A stretch of 64,000 bases of DNA from Gnetum montanum (GCA_015680685.1 MNCI01037516.1:37848-101847), one strand, 5' to 3'. Positions 23,082 through 34,511 are shown, counted from the first letter of the stretch. Notes: generated from the sequence alone by a model not told the origin. Made by a program: numbers and translations.

Positions 23082-25679
23082 TAATTTATAGTAATTTAAT
23101 AAATGAATTAATATTAATTTACTTTTTTGTTGTTCATATTATTTGAATTGATTTTATACTAGTACAAAAACTTATAGGTAATAGTAAAAGAAATTATATA
23201 TTTTAGGCCTCTAATACAAAGATAACATTAAATGGTATTGGTTTTACTGAGGAGACATTATTACATTTTATAAATAATTCAACCTATATATCAAAACTTG
23301 GATGGTCATGCAAGTTCCTACTAATTGAGGTTTGTGAGAATAAAATGATATCTTTCTTAGTTAATTATGTACAACTATGCAAGCTCATAAGCGAATGTAA
23401 AAAATAAGGAAAATTAGTAAATAAGAGAGTTCACTACCTCTTTTATGTTATTAAACCTATTTATCTATAGAATATAGGACCTTATAAGTTTTTGTTCCAT
23501 GATCTTGAGAAAAATTAAATGATATGTTTATCATGCATGGACACTTAGGTTACTTTTAAAGTAAAATGATACATCTTTTCATCAATTATGCACATTCATG
23601 AATGTTCACATTTGAGATAACTTTTCTTATATGATAGGAAACCTTTTATATGTTACTTTTGTTCTATCATGCATGGTCATGTGCATTTTAGTTTTCTTAA
23701 TTATGCTTATTGATATCGATATTATTAAGTGTAATGACTAGAAAATTTATTGCTAGAAAAATAGAAAATCCTAGTGCATAATAGCTTAACTCTAGGATCC
23801 ATGGACCTAAAAATGATCTAGAGCTCCTTAAAAGGTCTTGCCAATTTCTTGAGTACTTAGGAGGTTTATTACCAAGATGAAACATAGATAAAAATGTATA
23901 AGAAATTGCATAACAAAAAAAGCCTATGTTGAAATATAGTTGCAAAAAATAATGAGGAAATGTTCCAAAATAATGTACATAATTTATATTAATCCTATGT
24001 AAAATTTAGGGTTTAGAGAGTACAAAATGTGGAACTATAATTGTTCCACAATTTGAAAAAATGTAATGAAAATCTGGCTTATGGGTGAGTAGTGTATGTC
24101 TTACAGTCCTCTCAAATGTGTCTAGTTCGCTCATTCGATATGTTGCAATAGGATCACAGTGCTTCCAACAATCTACTCTTGCAAATGGCTTTGGACTCTT
24201 AGATCTGTCTCTTGCAAAAGTTTCAAGTTTGAAAGAATTGCAAAAATCTCAAAAGTCCTTAAAATGATGCAAATCTTGGTTTAAGTAGGCCATGAAATCA
24301 CTAATTCTTTTTTGACTTGATTCTGGTTGATTTTTGACAAATTTTTCTAGCATTTTGAAAGCTTTTGATGGCCAAGATTTGCAACATGTAGTGTACCAAC
24401 ATTTTGGACCTTTTGAGCCTAAAATACCAATGTGTATGATACTTTTCACCATACAAAACTGTAGTGTATGGACCACTAATGTATGAAGTTTTTCTTGCCA
24501 AATTTGGTGGCATATTTGTGTTATTTTCATGGACCAAATTCCAACGTATGAGCCACCAATGTTTTTGGCTTTTGTTACCAAATTTAGCAAGGTATGAACA
24601 TTTTGGGCCTCTACATGTTGGTATAAATGAAATTCCAGCTTGTCAGTTGTAAACTTCATTTAACAAATTAAAAAATGTTGAGAAATTTGCTGAAACAAGG
24701 CCACATGTTAGGATTTTTAATGAGAAACAAGGAAATTATTTTTTTCTTTAAATTCCCATCAAATTATAATGAAAATCTTGGCTATCGAGATTTTTATCTA
24801 TTGGATGAATTTTCTTTGAGGTTTTTCATTTGTTCCCTCTTTATTAATGTTCAGAGGATTGACCTAAGAGGCATCAATAAAGAATGCAAAAAATTATCAT
24901 GGATGCATCATCAATGCTTACTTTTCATACTCAATTTGGTAGTTATCAAATCATGCCAACAAGTGTTCACAAACATGAAATGGGATCAGAATGGACTAGC
25001 AAGTATTTAGGATGAGATGTTGGTAACATGGGTTATCAAAAAATGATTACATGGGCTAATAAAAAATTCCAAATGTTGACATCATGGTTGTGATATGGAA
25101 ATGACATGCTTGTTAAATAAGGAGGTCTTCATGCTTCTTACTTGAACTTTTGGTTACTTTATTATGTGTTAGAGGAACTAGCACTTTATTCTTGGGATTC
25201 TTTGGCCACTCTGCTTCTTCCTTTTTATTTAGATCCATTTTTTTTACCTTAGGCTACATTGGCCTCTTGGCCTTCTTAGCATTTTACCCCTCTTTTTTTT
25301 TTTGGATAGGGGTGAAGCCTTCTTTGGGCTTTTATGCCAAGACCACATTTTACTTTGTTTTCTAATTGAATGATATGTGTTACATTTAATGAACTTAATC
25401 TATGGAGCTTGTAAAAGAGGAGGTCACATGACCTTTATGCATGAATGTTGAACATAGGTTTGTCATTGTTGGCAAGGTAAGGAAGGTTACAATTTGGCTA
25501 TGAGATTATGACTTAGGAGGGATAATGGAGATGGTCTGAGGTAAGCGTTGTTGGTAAGATCAAACAACCTAATTGAATTTTGTGTATCAAGATTACATGT
25601 TGATTCACTACAATGATGAATCACACCTCGATGATGACTCTAGGGTTATCTTGGAAGCACAACTCCAAGAGAACTTGGT
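23082..25679. other. AT-rich spacer
   Basis: No gene or element was recognised. One imperfect direct duplication of about 80 bp is seen at 24464-24516 and 24543-24597 (TATG.ACCAC.AATGT then TTGCCAAATTTGG versus TTACCAAATTTAG). Open stretches on both strands look random. Confidence 0.55.
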
Positions 25680-25689
25680 GCAAAATCCT

Positions 25690-25865
25690 ATAATAATAGA
25701 TAAAAATAAGACAACATAAGGCCAAAACATAGTAAAAAAAAGGTTAAACAAGGCCAAAATAAGGTCACTACAAGATGAAGCAAGGTAAAACCAACAAAAA
25801 ACAAGGTAAAATAATACTACAATGAGGAAAAATATGGCTAAACAAGGTTAAAACATGGTAAAAAA
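25690..25865. repeat. Degenerate A-rich tandem repeat after the C protease
   Basis: Variants of CAAGGTAAAA and AAGGCCAAAA recur roughly every 12-24 bases across 175 bp. The array starts where protease homology ends on the minus strand. In element D a tandem array also starts right after the protease. Confidence 0.6.
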
Positions 25866-25867
25866 GG

Positions 25868-26065
25868 TAAAATTAACTATGACACATGATCCATTGAAAG
25901 ATTTTAAACACATGGTTTCTATTGGCATGATCTCATCTGCCATGCCTAGTTTGTCGATGACGGAGTATAGAACTATGTTTGTTGCCGCACTGTCATCAAC
26001 GTGCACTCTACAAATGGTACATTGCCCAACATGTACACTAATCGATAATGGAGCTGTTGTGACTT
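25868..26065 (-). pseudogene. Element C aspartic protease, 5' part
   Basis: A frame different from the upstream linker reads R-V-H-V-D-D-S-A-A-T-N-I-V, then I-D-K-L-G-M and L-K-S-F-N-G-S. This aligns with the element D protease V-H-V-D-D-G-V-A-T-N-V-I. C keeps D-S-A at the active site while D has D-G-V. The fragment ends before the flap and the C-terminal I-L-G-x-P-W block, and a frameshift separates it from the preceding ORF. Confidence 0.65.
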
Positions 26066-26069
26066 CCCC

Positions 26070-27122
26070 TCATTCAGGGTTATGTTTAACTACATCATCA
26101 CAAAAGGCTAAGGTGTTTGAACCCAATCCTTGTGGTGTGTGTTGTGAAATCGTTGCACAGATGGATTCCATGTTAGCAGGGATGTCCTCTGTAATAGGAA
26201 TGGATGCTAACGTTTGTGCTAAGGCTTCGCGATGAGCTGATGATGTCATGACCAAATCGTACGAGCTCAAGGTTGTGTTCTTTTGTTTGAGCGTTTGTTT
26301 CATCTGGGCCAGTGTAGCTACAAAGTCTATGTTGTCTACCATTGTGTTGGTTGTCTCTATGTGGGTTGAGGGCTTGGGCCTGGTTTGTTTGGGATTAGGG
26401 GCAGGGCCCCCAGTGTTCAGTTGTTGTATACTAGGTGTGTCCTTTGTTTTAGCTGTGGGTGTTGTTCGTTGTTCGTTTGTCCTCTTCTGTTGCCATTTGC
26501 TAGGCTTATCCGTGTTGTTGGCAAGGTTGACTCTTAAGGGAGGAGAGGTTGAGACGTGTCCTACGGTTGGGCTCAAGGTAAGTGAGGGGCCATCGCGTGG
26601 TGGCACTTTTATGATAAATGGGAGTTTAGGAGGTGTTGGTGTTGTTTGACTAGCCTGTTGTGGCGCCTTGATAATGAAAGGTTTCTTTGCTATTGTTGTT
26701 GGTGCAACATGCCAGTTTAACGTCTTAGCGGACGATTGTGGTGGTACTTTGACCACAAAGGGTGTCTTTGATGCTTGGGATTGCATTGCATCTAGCTAGT
26801 TTAATGTCTTAGCAGACATATGAGATGGTGGTACCTTGACCACGAAGGGTGTCGTCAGTGCTCTAGGTGGTACCTTGGTGATGATGGGAGGTCTCTTGCT
26901 CATAGAGGCAGAGGGGATCGTTGCCTTGCTGGGAGGCACACGGATCACAAAAGATGGCCGCATAGGTTTAGGCTTACTATCTATGCCAATGGAGTTTATG
27001 ACATAGGGGGCATCATCTATGCTTGGTTGATTCAGGGTGTTGATGTTTAGTTGGCGCCGTTCCATCATTGCTTGTACATCATCTTGTAACACATGACAGT
27101 TGTCGGTATTGTGACCGGACAT
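26070..27122 (-). pseudogene. Element C gag-protease linker with repeated P-F-[IV]-[IV]-K-[VI]-P-P units
   Basis: Two nearly adjoining open segments (27122-26796 and 26786-26070) begin with a gag-end knuckle, G-H-N-T-D-N-C. They continue into a Pro/Thr/Lys-rich region. There the unit P-F-V-V-K-V-P-P, or variants R-P-S-F-V-I-R-V-P-P, P-F-I-I-K-A-P and P-F-I-I-K-V-P-P-R, occurs at least seven times. The downstream part (M-V-D-N-I-D-F-V then S-S-Y-D-L-V-M-T-S-S) aligns with element D (Y-D-R-V-M-T-S-P). It is a spacer-type linker and likely disordered. A TAG separates the two segments. Confidence 0.65.
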
Positions 27123-28800
27123 CTGGTGGTAGTGACAGAATTGATCTAATTTGAAGTGTCATGGGACTAGGGGCTCATTTGGTGCTGCTACGGTGGGGTT
27201 CCTTAGTAGCTCACAGTACCTATTGTGTCTTCGACAGGCATTTTCTGCTACTTGTTCGTATTGGATTTGCCCAGTTCTAAGGAGTTTCTCTAGTAGTTTA
27301 GAGGGTCGCGTGGGTAGCGACATATACTTAGAGCGATCCTTGCATTGAAAGTTAGGCCTTGGGGTGGCCCTTGTTGTTGTAGGTGGGTTGGTACTGGTGT
27401 TTGTTGTTTTTGTGCTTGTAGCTACAGTTTCCATTGTTGTTTGTTTTTTGGCAACATGCTGATTCTTGTAAGCCACATAGGTGGGGTCATTGCTGGCTTG
27501 TGCAGCTTGTTCAATGTTCTTGATCTGTGTGAACGCTTGGCTCAATGTTTGAGCGCTTAGGTAGTATATTTTTGACTTAATGAAGTCATTCACGGCTCCC
27601 TTTAGAATCGTAAGCAAATACTTTTCAGGGATGGGCTCATGAATTTCGTTAAGGGCTGCACTCCATCGTTGGATAAACTTTTGCACAGGCTCAAGTGGTG
27701 CTTGTTTCACCTGTATCAAAGTGTCTAGGGTTGCTTTAGGATTTAGGTTGTGCTTAAACCTGGTAACAAATTGATGTAATAGATTCTCAAGAGAGGATAT
27801 GGAGTTACGAGGTAAGGCTCGGTACTAGTCCAAGGCTACGCTTGTTAAGGACATAGCAAAAATGCGCAAGATTGTGTGGGGCCAAGCTTGAAGCAATAGA
27901 TTTTTTGATCGAAACGTGACTAAGTGAGCATTTGGATCTCCCTTCTTATTGTATTTGGTCAATTGTGGAAGTGTGATTCCCTTGGGAAAAGCTAACGGTG
28001 GCACTGAAGAGCTAATTGGATCATCGTGGTAGAAGTCTAGTACTTTAACTTGTTCAGTGTTTGCCATTTTGAGGTGCTTTACCTCTTCAGCTAATGCTTG
28101 CATCATTTTTTGGCTTTTACCCACTCTTGAGCGATAGGTAGATTAGTTGGTGTGGGAGGTTGTTGGGTTGTCATTTGTTGCTGTGGAGAAATGTTCAGAG
28201 TTGTGGTTGTGGGGTGTGGCACGTTGAAGTGAGTGGGTTGTTGAACAAGGGGTTTGGTTCCTTGCCTAGCCACAAACTGTGAAGTGACACCCTGGATGTG
28301 CAAGGCCAATGTATTGGATGTGCAGGGCCCATGCGTTTATGCATGCGGTATGTATTGGGTGGAGATGGAGGTGGGTAACCTCTGTTGGGATATTGGTGCT
28401 TGTGTGCTCATTGACACTTGGTGAGTGGCTGTCTGTCCCATGCAAGGATGGACTGATGGGTTCACGTAGGCATGGGGACTAAGGGTGTGGTAAGAATCCT
28501 CAGGTTCAGATGGTGCCTTGAAGTCATCTATATCATGTTGGTTTTGGGGCTCCTCATTGGGTCGCCATGTGTTTTGGCCCCTTGCCAGAAGGAGTTGGGA
28601 GATGAGCCTATGATGAGGATCAGAAAGGGGGATGATGTCATATACAGAGGGGACGAATTTATGACCTGCCATGTATATGTGCTCAAAGTTTTATTTTGCC
28701 TCCTATTCTGTGTGGTCAATGGGAAAGTTGGCCTGAATCTTCACATAGATGTAGTTATACTATTCTTGTGTAGGGACTATAAAGGTGCATGCGCTGGAGT
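27123..28800 (-). pseudogene. Element C gag remnant
   Basis: The protein reads from about 28800, where the Y-V-K-I-Q-A-N-F-P-I-D block is shared with element D. It continues through H-H-R-L-I-S-Q-L-L near 28600 and a Gln/Pro-rich stretch, then V-L-D-F-Y-x-D-D-P and L-P-Q-L-T-K-Y-N near 27960-28040. The capsid part near 27500-27719 includes Q-V-K-Q-A-P-L-E-P and a conserved W. The end has a C-x-Y-H..G-H..C half-knuckle near 27120. Three or more stops and one frame change interrupt it. Gag would form the virus-like particle and bind element RNA. Confidence 0.75.
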
Positions 28801-28917
28801 TTTGGGATGATTCCACGGTGATGCGTGCTTGGGCAAGGTGATCCATGTTGGTGGTAGTCAGTACTTAGACCGGCTTGATGTTAGGTGCAAATTTCAGTGA
28901 ATTCTGCTTTAAAACGA

Positions 28918-28952
28918 ATGTGTTTTGTGTTTTTTTATTAAAAAAACACTGT
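28918..28952. other. Short A/T hairpin in the element C leader
   Basis: GTG followed by seven T, ATT, seven A and CAC gives 10 bp complementary arms with a 3-base centre. It sits between the minisatellite and gag. Confidence 0.6.
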
Positions 28953-29135
28953 AGCAGTACTGTAGCAGCGTAAACACTATAGCAGCATAAAGCACTGTAG
29001 CAGCGTGAAACACTGTAGCAGCGTAAACACAGTAGCAGCGTGAACCCTATAGCAGCGTGAACACTGTAGCAGTGTAAACACTATAGCAGCATGAACACTG
29101 TAGTAGCGTGAACACTGTAGCAGCGTAAACACCGT
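28945..29135 (-). repeat. 17-18 bp minisatellite in the element C leader
   Basis: On the plus strand the unit is ACACTGTAGCAGCGTGA, with about eleven copies and small changes (CTATAGCAGCAT, ACAGTAGCAGCG). On the sense strand of element C it reads TCACGCTGCTACAGTGT. The array lies between the primer site (29187-29204) and gag. Confidence 0.9.
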
Positions 29136-29186
29136 GTTTGAACAGGTCACGTGATCAGCATTTCGTTTAAATAAAAAATAAGCCAG

Positions 29187-29204
29187 GCCCTCCTTCTAGT
29201 GCCA
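29187..29204 (-). other. Primer-binding site of element C, tRNA-Asn type
   Basis: The minus strand reads TGGCACTAGAAGGAGGGC. It differs at one position from TGGCGCTAGAAGGAGGG, my recollection of the complement of the plant tRNA-Asn 3' end. The identical landmark occurs in element D at 51487. Confidence 0.65.
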
Positions 29205-29910
29205 TTTTTTGTACCGTCTGAAATCGTCGGTCTTCGGCTAGAATGAAATAAAAACCTGGAGATCCCTGGACACGCATAGAAGATCCTACCTTCACTTGAG
29301 GGCAAGCTGGAATTAACGAAGGCAAAGTACCTTGAGTGGTCCACACACGGATCATGCAAGGATTTCCCCGAACGTACACTGATATACTGTACACTGGGTT
29401 ATACGTAAATGGCATAACTAATGTAAAACGGAGCGTAAACGTATAGGAATGTAAGTAATAAGCATGTAATAATGAACGAAAAACTATAACAAATCTTAGC
29501 AAAAAAGATGTGATAATATTATTGTGAAACTGAAAGTTACAATGCACCGGTCTAATGCGGTTGTGAATCTGACATAAGGAAGACGATGAGCCCCGGTGGA
29601 TGTGCAGGGATGATTGTGTACTGGTTTAAACTGTAGGCATAACATGAAGGCTGTATGCTCAGCGTGCAAGGTTAAGGTCCAACGTACAGGGTTTTTTCTT
29701 TGCTCTCTAGTTTCTTAGTGTCTCTAGTTCTTTTCTTTGTCTCTAGTTTGCTCAAAATTGCCAACCCCGATCTAGTGAAAAATTGGGGTTTTTATGAGGT
29801 TTTTGGGCATTGGATTCGGATCTGGAAGGGTATGAGTGGTCGTGGGTGAGATGATTTCGGGTCGGATGACATGTGGCTACGTTGTCCGAGTGCAGGATAC
29901 ATTACAACTA

Positions 29911-30173
29911 TACAACGTGCTACATGCCAGCGTATAGGATGCCAGCGTACAACATGCCAGCGTATAGCATGCCAGCGTACAGCATGCCAACGTATAGGAT
30001 GCCAGCGTACAGGAGGCTAGCGTACAGCATGCCAGCATACAGGATGCTAGCATACAGCATGCCAGCGTATAGGATGCTACCATACAGCATGCCAGCATAC
30101 AGGATGCCAACATACAACATGCCAGCGTACAGGATGCCAGCGTACAACATGCCAGTGTATAGGATGCCACTGT
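29911..30173. repeat. 15 bp minisatellite in the U3 of element C
   Basis: About seventeen units of ATGCCAGCGTACAGC with variants (CATA, GTAT, AGG, AAC). Because the period is a multiple of three, both strands are open across it. The plus strand reads repeats of Y-R-M-P-A and the minus strand repeats of L-Y-A-G-M. This is most likely chance openness of a U3 array rather than a gene. Confidence 0.9.
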
Positions 30174-30224
30174 ACACCAAAAATGTACCCAACATACACA
30201 CATTAAAATGCTTCATTTTAAGGT

Positions 30225-30790
30225 CAAAACTTGATTTTTGGGTACCTGTGATGATGCCCAATAGTTGCCCCACCTTCGGGAGCTAATGTTAGGTGAAAAT
30301 CTCATTGTTTGGTGCCTGTTTTGGGTTGTTTCTGGTGGTGTATGCTGGGCTGCACGCTGGGCGTGCAGAGTACATATGCTCAGCATACAGGTCATGGAAG
30401 TGCATCATTTCAAGGTTGAAACTTGATTTTCAGGTTCTTGAGAGCTATTGGGGACCCTGGTGAAGGCCCTGGGGGGTCCAGGCGCTCAATTTTGGCATGT
30501 TTTAACTCATTTTTGGGGTCCAAAAGTTGTTGTATGCTGGCTGCACGCTAGGCATATATGCTGGGCGTACAGGAATGAAAGACCATCATTTGGAGCCCAA
30601 AATTTGATTTTCAAGTACCTGAGAGCTGCTGGGGACCTTGGGGAAGGTCCTGGGGGTCCAAACGCTCAATTCTGGCATGTTTTGACTTATTTTTGGGGCC
30701 TAAAAGTTGTTGTACGCTGGGCTGTACGCTGGGCATGTATAGGCGAGCGTACAGGATGCATACTTAGTGAAAACCAAGTGTTTTGAGCTC
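30225..30790. repeat. Three-copy tandem repeat of about 185 bp in the U3 of element C
   Basis: Units begin near 30230, 30421 and 30604 at the text CTTGATTTT..GGTAC or TTGATTTTCAAGTACC. Shared blocks are GAGAGCT.CTGGGGACC, GGTCC..GCGCTCAATT.TGGC, TTTTTGGGG.CC.AAAGTTG and GCTGCACGCT.GGC. The first unit is more diverged. The last two units leave a 113-codon open frame on the plus strand that I regard as non-genic. Confidence 0.85.
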
Positions 30791-30981
30791 AAGATTTGCC
30801 AGGTTTGATTCCAGATGTCATTGTAGTCTTCTGTGGGTCCCAGGAAACCATTTCTTGTTGAGTTTGACTCCGTTTGAAGTTGTCTATGAGGCCCTCAAGC
30901 TTCAGTCATGATGGGGAGCATCATGACTTAGCTCGATTCTTGTTGGAGAAGTCCTAAGCTCAGAATTTTGTGGTGTTTCAC

Positions 30982-32839
30982 AATTGATTAGGAAAATTAA
31001 AAAATTATCAATAGTCTTTCTTGAATGAATTCAAGTCAAAAATTAAATTCTATATGTAATAGTTTAATTAGAACTTAGCATGTTATCATTAGTAATGTAA
31101 TAAATGTAAAAGTCTATGTACATAGTAAACCTAGAAATAAGATCACATGATAGAGAATCCAAAAATTTTAGTACTAATGTTGGTATCATAAAGAAAACCT
31201 ATGACTACAAAAATGGGGTATTAAATATTTAGATGCAATAATAAATTTTAATTGGCTTGCAAAATTATTAAGAGAAGGTTTAGAAAAATAACAAGATGAA
31301 GCAGAAAAATCAAATAAAGCTTGAATATGTGTGTGTACACATGCATAGGCATGATTTATTAAAAATACTTTAAAAAATTATTGGTGACATACATAATAAA
31401 GTGTAATATATAAATATAGGTTTTCATATATTCATATACATGCTAATTAGTAAAGTAAAAATGGAATCACATCATCTCTAAATTAAAAGTAAAAACAGAA
31501 TAATATGCAACATGAAGATAGAATATGCTAATTGTGTCTATTACTAAGTAGTAGAACATGAGCAGCATTTATTATTAGAATATTGCATAATAAATTTGTT
31601 CTAAGAGAAAAACTTTATACAAGTTATTTAAGGCACTTTTATATCATTATAAAAGAAGTCTTCACTTGGATACATATGTTGTACATATGATTTATTACTA
31701 TTGACGTACTGTGTACAAATTAATTTGTTTAATAAATCCTTTGCATCTATGTATAGAGATGCTATTAAACTTTAGTTTTAACTTTACCAATTAAGTTAAA
31801 TACATTTTTTTATTACTAAATGGGTAATTCATGTTGCTAATCTCTAACTAAAATTTAGGCATAAGATTGAATTTGCTTAAGCTTTTGTTAGAGCAAAGTT
31901 TCACTCCTATACATGGTGTGATACAACAAAGGAATTTGGAAAAAAGCAAAGGCTATTCATTTCTAAAATTAAGAAATGCAGCAACTTTTCTAAGAAAACA
32001 AAACCCAAAAAAAATTTAAATTAAAAATATTAAAAATAAAGAAATATTAGTTTGGATGGAAAATGAAGCAAATATTTGGAGAACTTAGAAAACCAAAAAT
32101 AAATTATTAAAATAAAAAACTAAGAAAGAATGAAACAACCTTGATTTGGCATTGTTAGTAAAAGGTGGAAATATAAAAAAGTTCTCCTACATTTTAAAAA
32201 GATATAAGAAAAATAAGAGAATCATTATAATGATCTTAGCATTGTCCAACAAGATGAAGTACCTTTGGTGAGTTCCATCTATTTGTAATTTCTTAAATAT
32301 TTATTGTTTTCCCATATCTTTTTCTCCTCCCACTTTTTTAGTGCCCTTTATGATGCAATGGCCAAAACCTAATTGAAATAAAAGCCACTCTTACATTAGA
32401 GAACTCATCCATGTAATTTAGCATAGCTTTATGATAGAGCATTAAACCCTTCCTTGCCTCCTCTTTGTCATTCTAGCTTGAGACAAACAAGGACAAGGAA
32501 ATAAAGTAGACATATACTAGATCTACATTGCTTAGTTTTCTGAAGCTAATAAATAAGTTAAAGTTATGAACCAAAGAGAAAATCTAACCCAGAACTTATA
32601 TTTTAGAGGCTCTATACCGGTGAAACTACTTGCATTGGAGCATGAAACGACTCTGTGTGCATTGTGCTATGTCTTGCATTAAGTTTTGCTAGCTTATATG
32701 ATGCTAAATATTAGGTAGTACAAAAAAGGCATGAATAATAAATTAACATGGAAAAAACATAAAGCCTTACATGGATGATTAATGTTACTAGATAAGATAA
32801 ACTACACAATACATATACTAGATGAAGACTTGGAGTGGC
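30982..32839. other. AT-rich spacer
   Basis: No recognisable gene or element. The stretch is strongly AT-rich with short random open frames only. Confidence 0.6.
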
Positions 32840-33125
32840 TTCTATTACAAATAAGTTACAAGAATAGTGTCGTAGATGGTTTGGATATGTAAAAAGAAAA
32901 TTAGATAGCAAGCCAAGAAAATTAGATAGCAAGCCTATAAAAAATGTTGTTATATCACTATTACAAGAAAATCATTGAAAAGAAGACCAAAAAATGATTA
33001 AAGATTATTTGAATAAATTTTCAATAAACAAAGATCTAGCATTTATAGAGATGAATGATGAAAAAAAAACTCATATAGCCAAATCCATTTTAATTGGATA
33101 AGGCTAGGATGATAATGGTGATGAT
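32840..33125 (+). mobile_element. RTE-type LINE 3' end fragment
   Basis: The plus strand reads R-R-W-F-G-Y-V-K-R-K, then D-Y-L-N-K-F near 33005 and a trailing H-I-A-K-S-I-L-I-G, followed by GATGATAATGGTGATGATGAG. The R-W-F-G-H-V block, the spacing to a final I-x-x-A-x-P-I-x-x-G block and a GAT-rich tail are the typical ending of RTE/BovB-like plant LINEs. A 17 bp piece (AAAATTAGATAGCAAGCC) is duplicated at 32899-32935. The fragment is 5' truncated and carries stops. Confidence 0.6.
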
Positions 33126-34001
33126 GAGAATTATGCAAATTTAAATATGCTAGCAACTTATGCTTCATGAACTATTAAACTACCAAAGCCATTTGTGTTT
33201 AACATTCACCTATTTTCAAACTATATTGTAGCTTAATACTTGTAATTGTGGATAAACATGCCTTGTTGCTAGTAAATATGCTCTAATTGTAATCCATCTA
33301 TAGTTGGTATGTGATCTATAGTCATATAGCCATACCAACTGCATAATTGCACCCATTATCATAGCTTTAACTCCATGTTAAAAATCAATGTACCATGGAC
33401 CACCAGCCTTAGCAATGATGGAAAATGTCACTTTGCAATACATGCACTCTCAGAAGGAATGAAACAAGGTTTCCTAATGATTGAAATAGAAGATCCATCT
33501 AGACATACTAGTTGCTACAAATTATTTATATGAAGGAAAACCATATGATGGAGGAGCTCATTGAAAAAATAATGCAGCACTAACCATGGTAGCACTAACC
33601 ATGGCTGTAATGCTATGATATTTCCAAATAATGCAATGAATCCAATTCTTTTGAAACTTGTATCAAGCTTCATAAGCCAACTTCATTGCTAAAATATTCA
33701 CCTAAACTCTTATTGACCATAGACCATAGCTCCTTGGTGCTTTGAGATGTGGTGCTAGATCTCACCTTAGTAGATTAAAACTACCATGCTCCTTTGAGCA
33801 TAAACTTATCCTAGAATATCATATACTTTTTGTTGTCATTGCTCCCATGAGCATAAAATTATTCTAGAAAATCATATACTTTTTGTTCTCATTACTCCTT
33901 TGAGCATAAAATTATCTTCGAAAATCACATACTTCTTGTTCTCATCAATGATGCATATACTTAATTTATTTAAGTTTAACTATAAATTTTTGTGAATCAC
34001 A
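33126..34001. other. AT-rich spacer
   Basis: No gene was recognised. A segment near 33790-33940 repeats the phrase GAGCATAAA.TTAT.CT..GAAAATCA.ATACTT three times (period about 63 bp). Confidence 0.55.
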
Positions 34002-34511
34002 TAATCATATATATATATATATTTGGAAAAAATCGAGTGAATTTGTATTCCAAAAAAAAAAGGCTATACATCTATACAGCGCAGGCTAAGTCGGCTGGCC
34101 CCACACCGACCAAGAACACTAACCAAGACACCCCCACAGGACTCCCCCACCATGGGCATCCCCATCGGTAGTCGACCGTTCCTGCCCCTGATCATTAACT
34201 AGAGCACATACCCGAACTGGGCATCCCCCTGGAGCCTCCCATACCCCCCCCGGCTAACTTTTGGGGGAATTGTGACTGGAATTGGTTCCCTTTGACTATT
34301 TGTAGTCTTAGACCTGGCTGCCCTCGGCCAGCCGCAAGGTAGCGTCTATTTTCCTCAATTATCTAGGCGATGCCTATCATATGGTCCTTGATGACACCTT
34401 CAATCCAAAGTAGCGTCTGGATTGGCGACTGTGTAGGGGGTGGCAGATTGGTGGGGCGTTGCAAGCCAGTGTTGCCGGTGGTACAATCTCTTATCGTCGG
34501 TGCTTCATCCT

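Larger units (their letters stand above)
25680..30981 (-). mobile_element. Element C: Tat/Ogre-like gypsy element, truncated after protease
   Basis: On the minus strand: LTR (30981-29210), tRNA-Asn-type primer site, leader with a minisatellite, gag, Pro-rich linker, protease start, then loss of homology at about 25870. Gag is closely similar to element D gag, which carries the Tat/Ogre pol. RT, RNase H, integrase and the 3' LTR are absent. Gag carries in-frame stops such as TGA at a conserved Arg/Lys position near 27163. C is therefore a 5' fragment of a non-functional element. Confidence 0.8.
29210..30981 (-). repeat. Element C 5' LTR (about 1.77 kb)
   Basis: On the minus strand it starts TGTGAAACACC at 30981 and ends GGTACA at 29210, six bases before the primer site. 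A TATA-like CTCATAAAAACC lies at 29798-29787. It is followed by GGGGTTGGCAATT, which also follows the TATA box of the element D LTR. U3 is built largely of tandem repeats (a 15 bp array and a roughly 185 bp three-copy repeat). The outer boundary is inferred from the TG..CA ends and is not confirmed by a second LTR. Confidence 0.65.

Noticed and set aside
24249-24659. 136-codon minus-strand open frame
   Set aside because: No recognisable motif, an imperfect internal duplication and AT-driven composition make a gene unlikely.
26248-26649. Hydrophobic 133-codon plus-strand frame
   Set aside because: It is the antisense of the Pro/Thr-rich linker of element C, which has clear homology to element D on the other strand.
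28945-29135. Direct-repeat array considered as CRISPR-like
   Set aside because: Units abut without unique spacers and the context is a plant retrotransposon leader.
29877-30273. Long overlapping open frames on both strands with repeated Y-R-M-P-A or L-Y-A-G-M peptides
   Set aside because: They are forced by the 15 bp period of the array, which avoids stops in several frames. The array lies in the U3 of an LTR.
30448-30786. 113-codon plus-strand open frame rich in Gly and Trp
   Set aside because: It covers two copies of a 185 bp LTR repeat and is antisense to element C. The unit repeats explain the openness.
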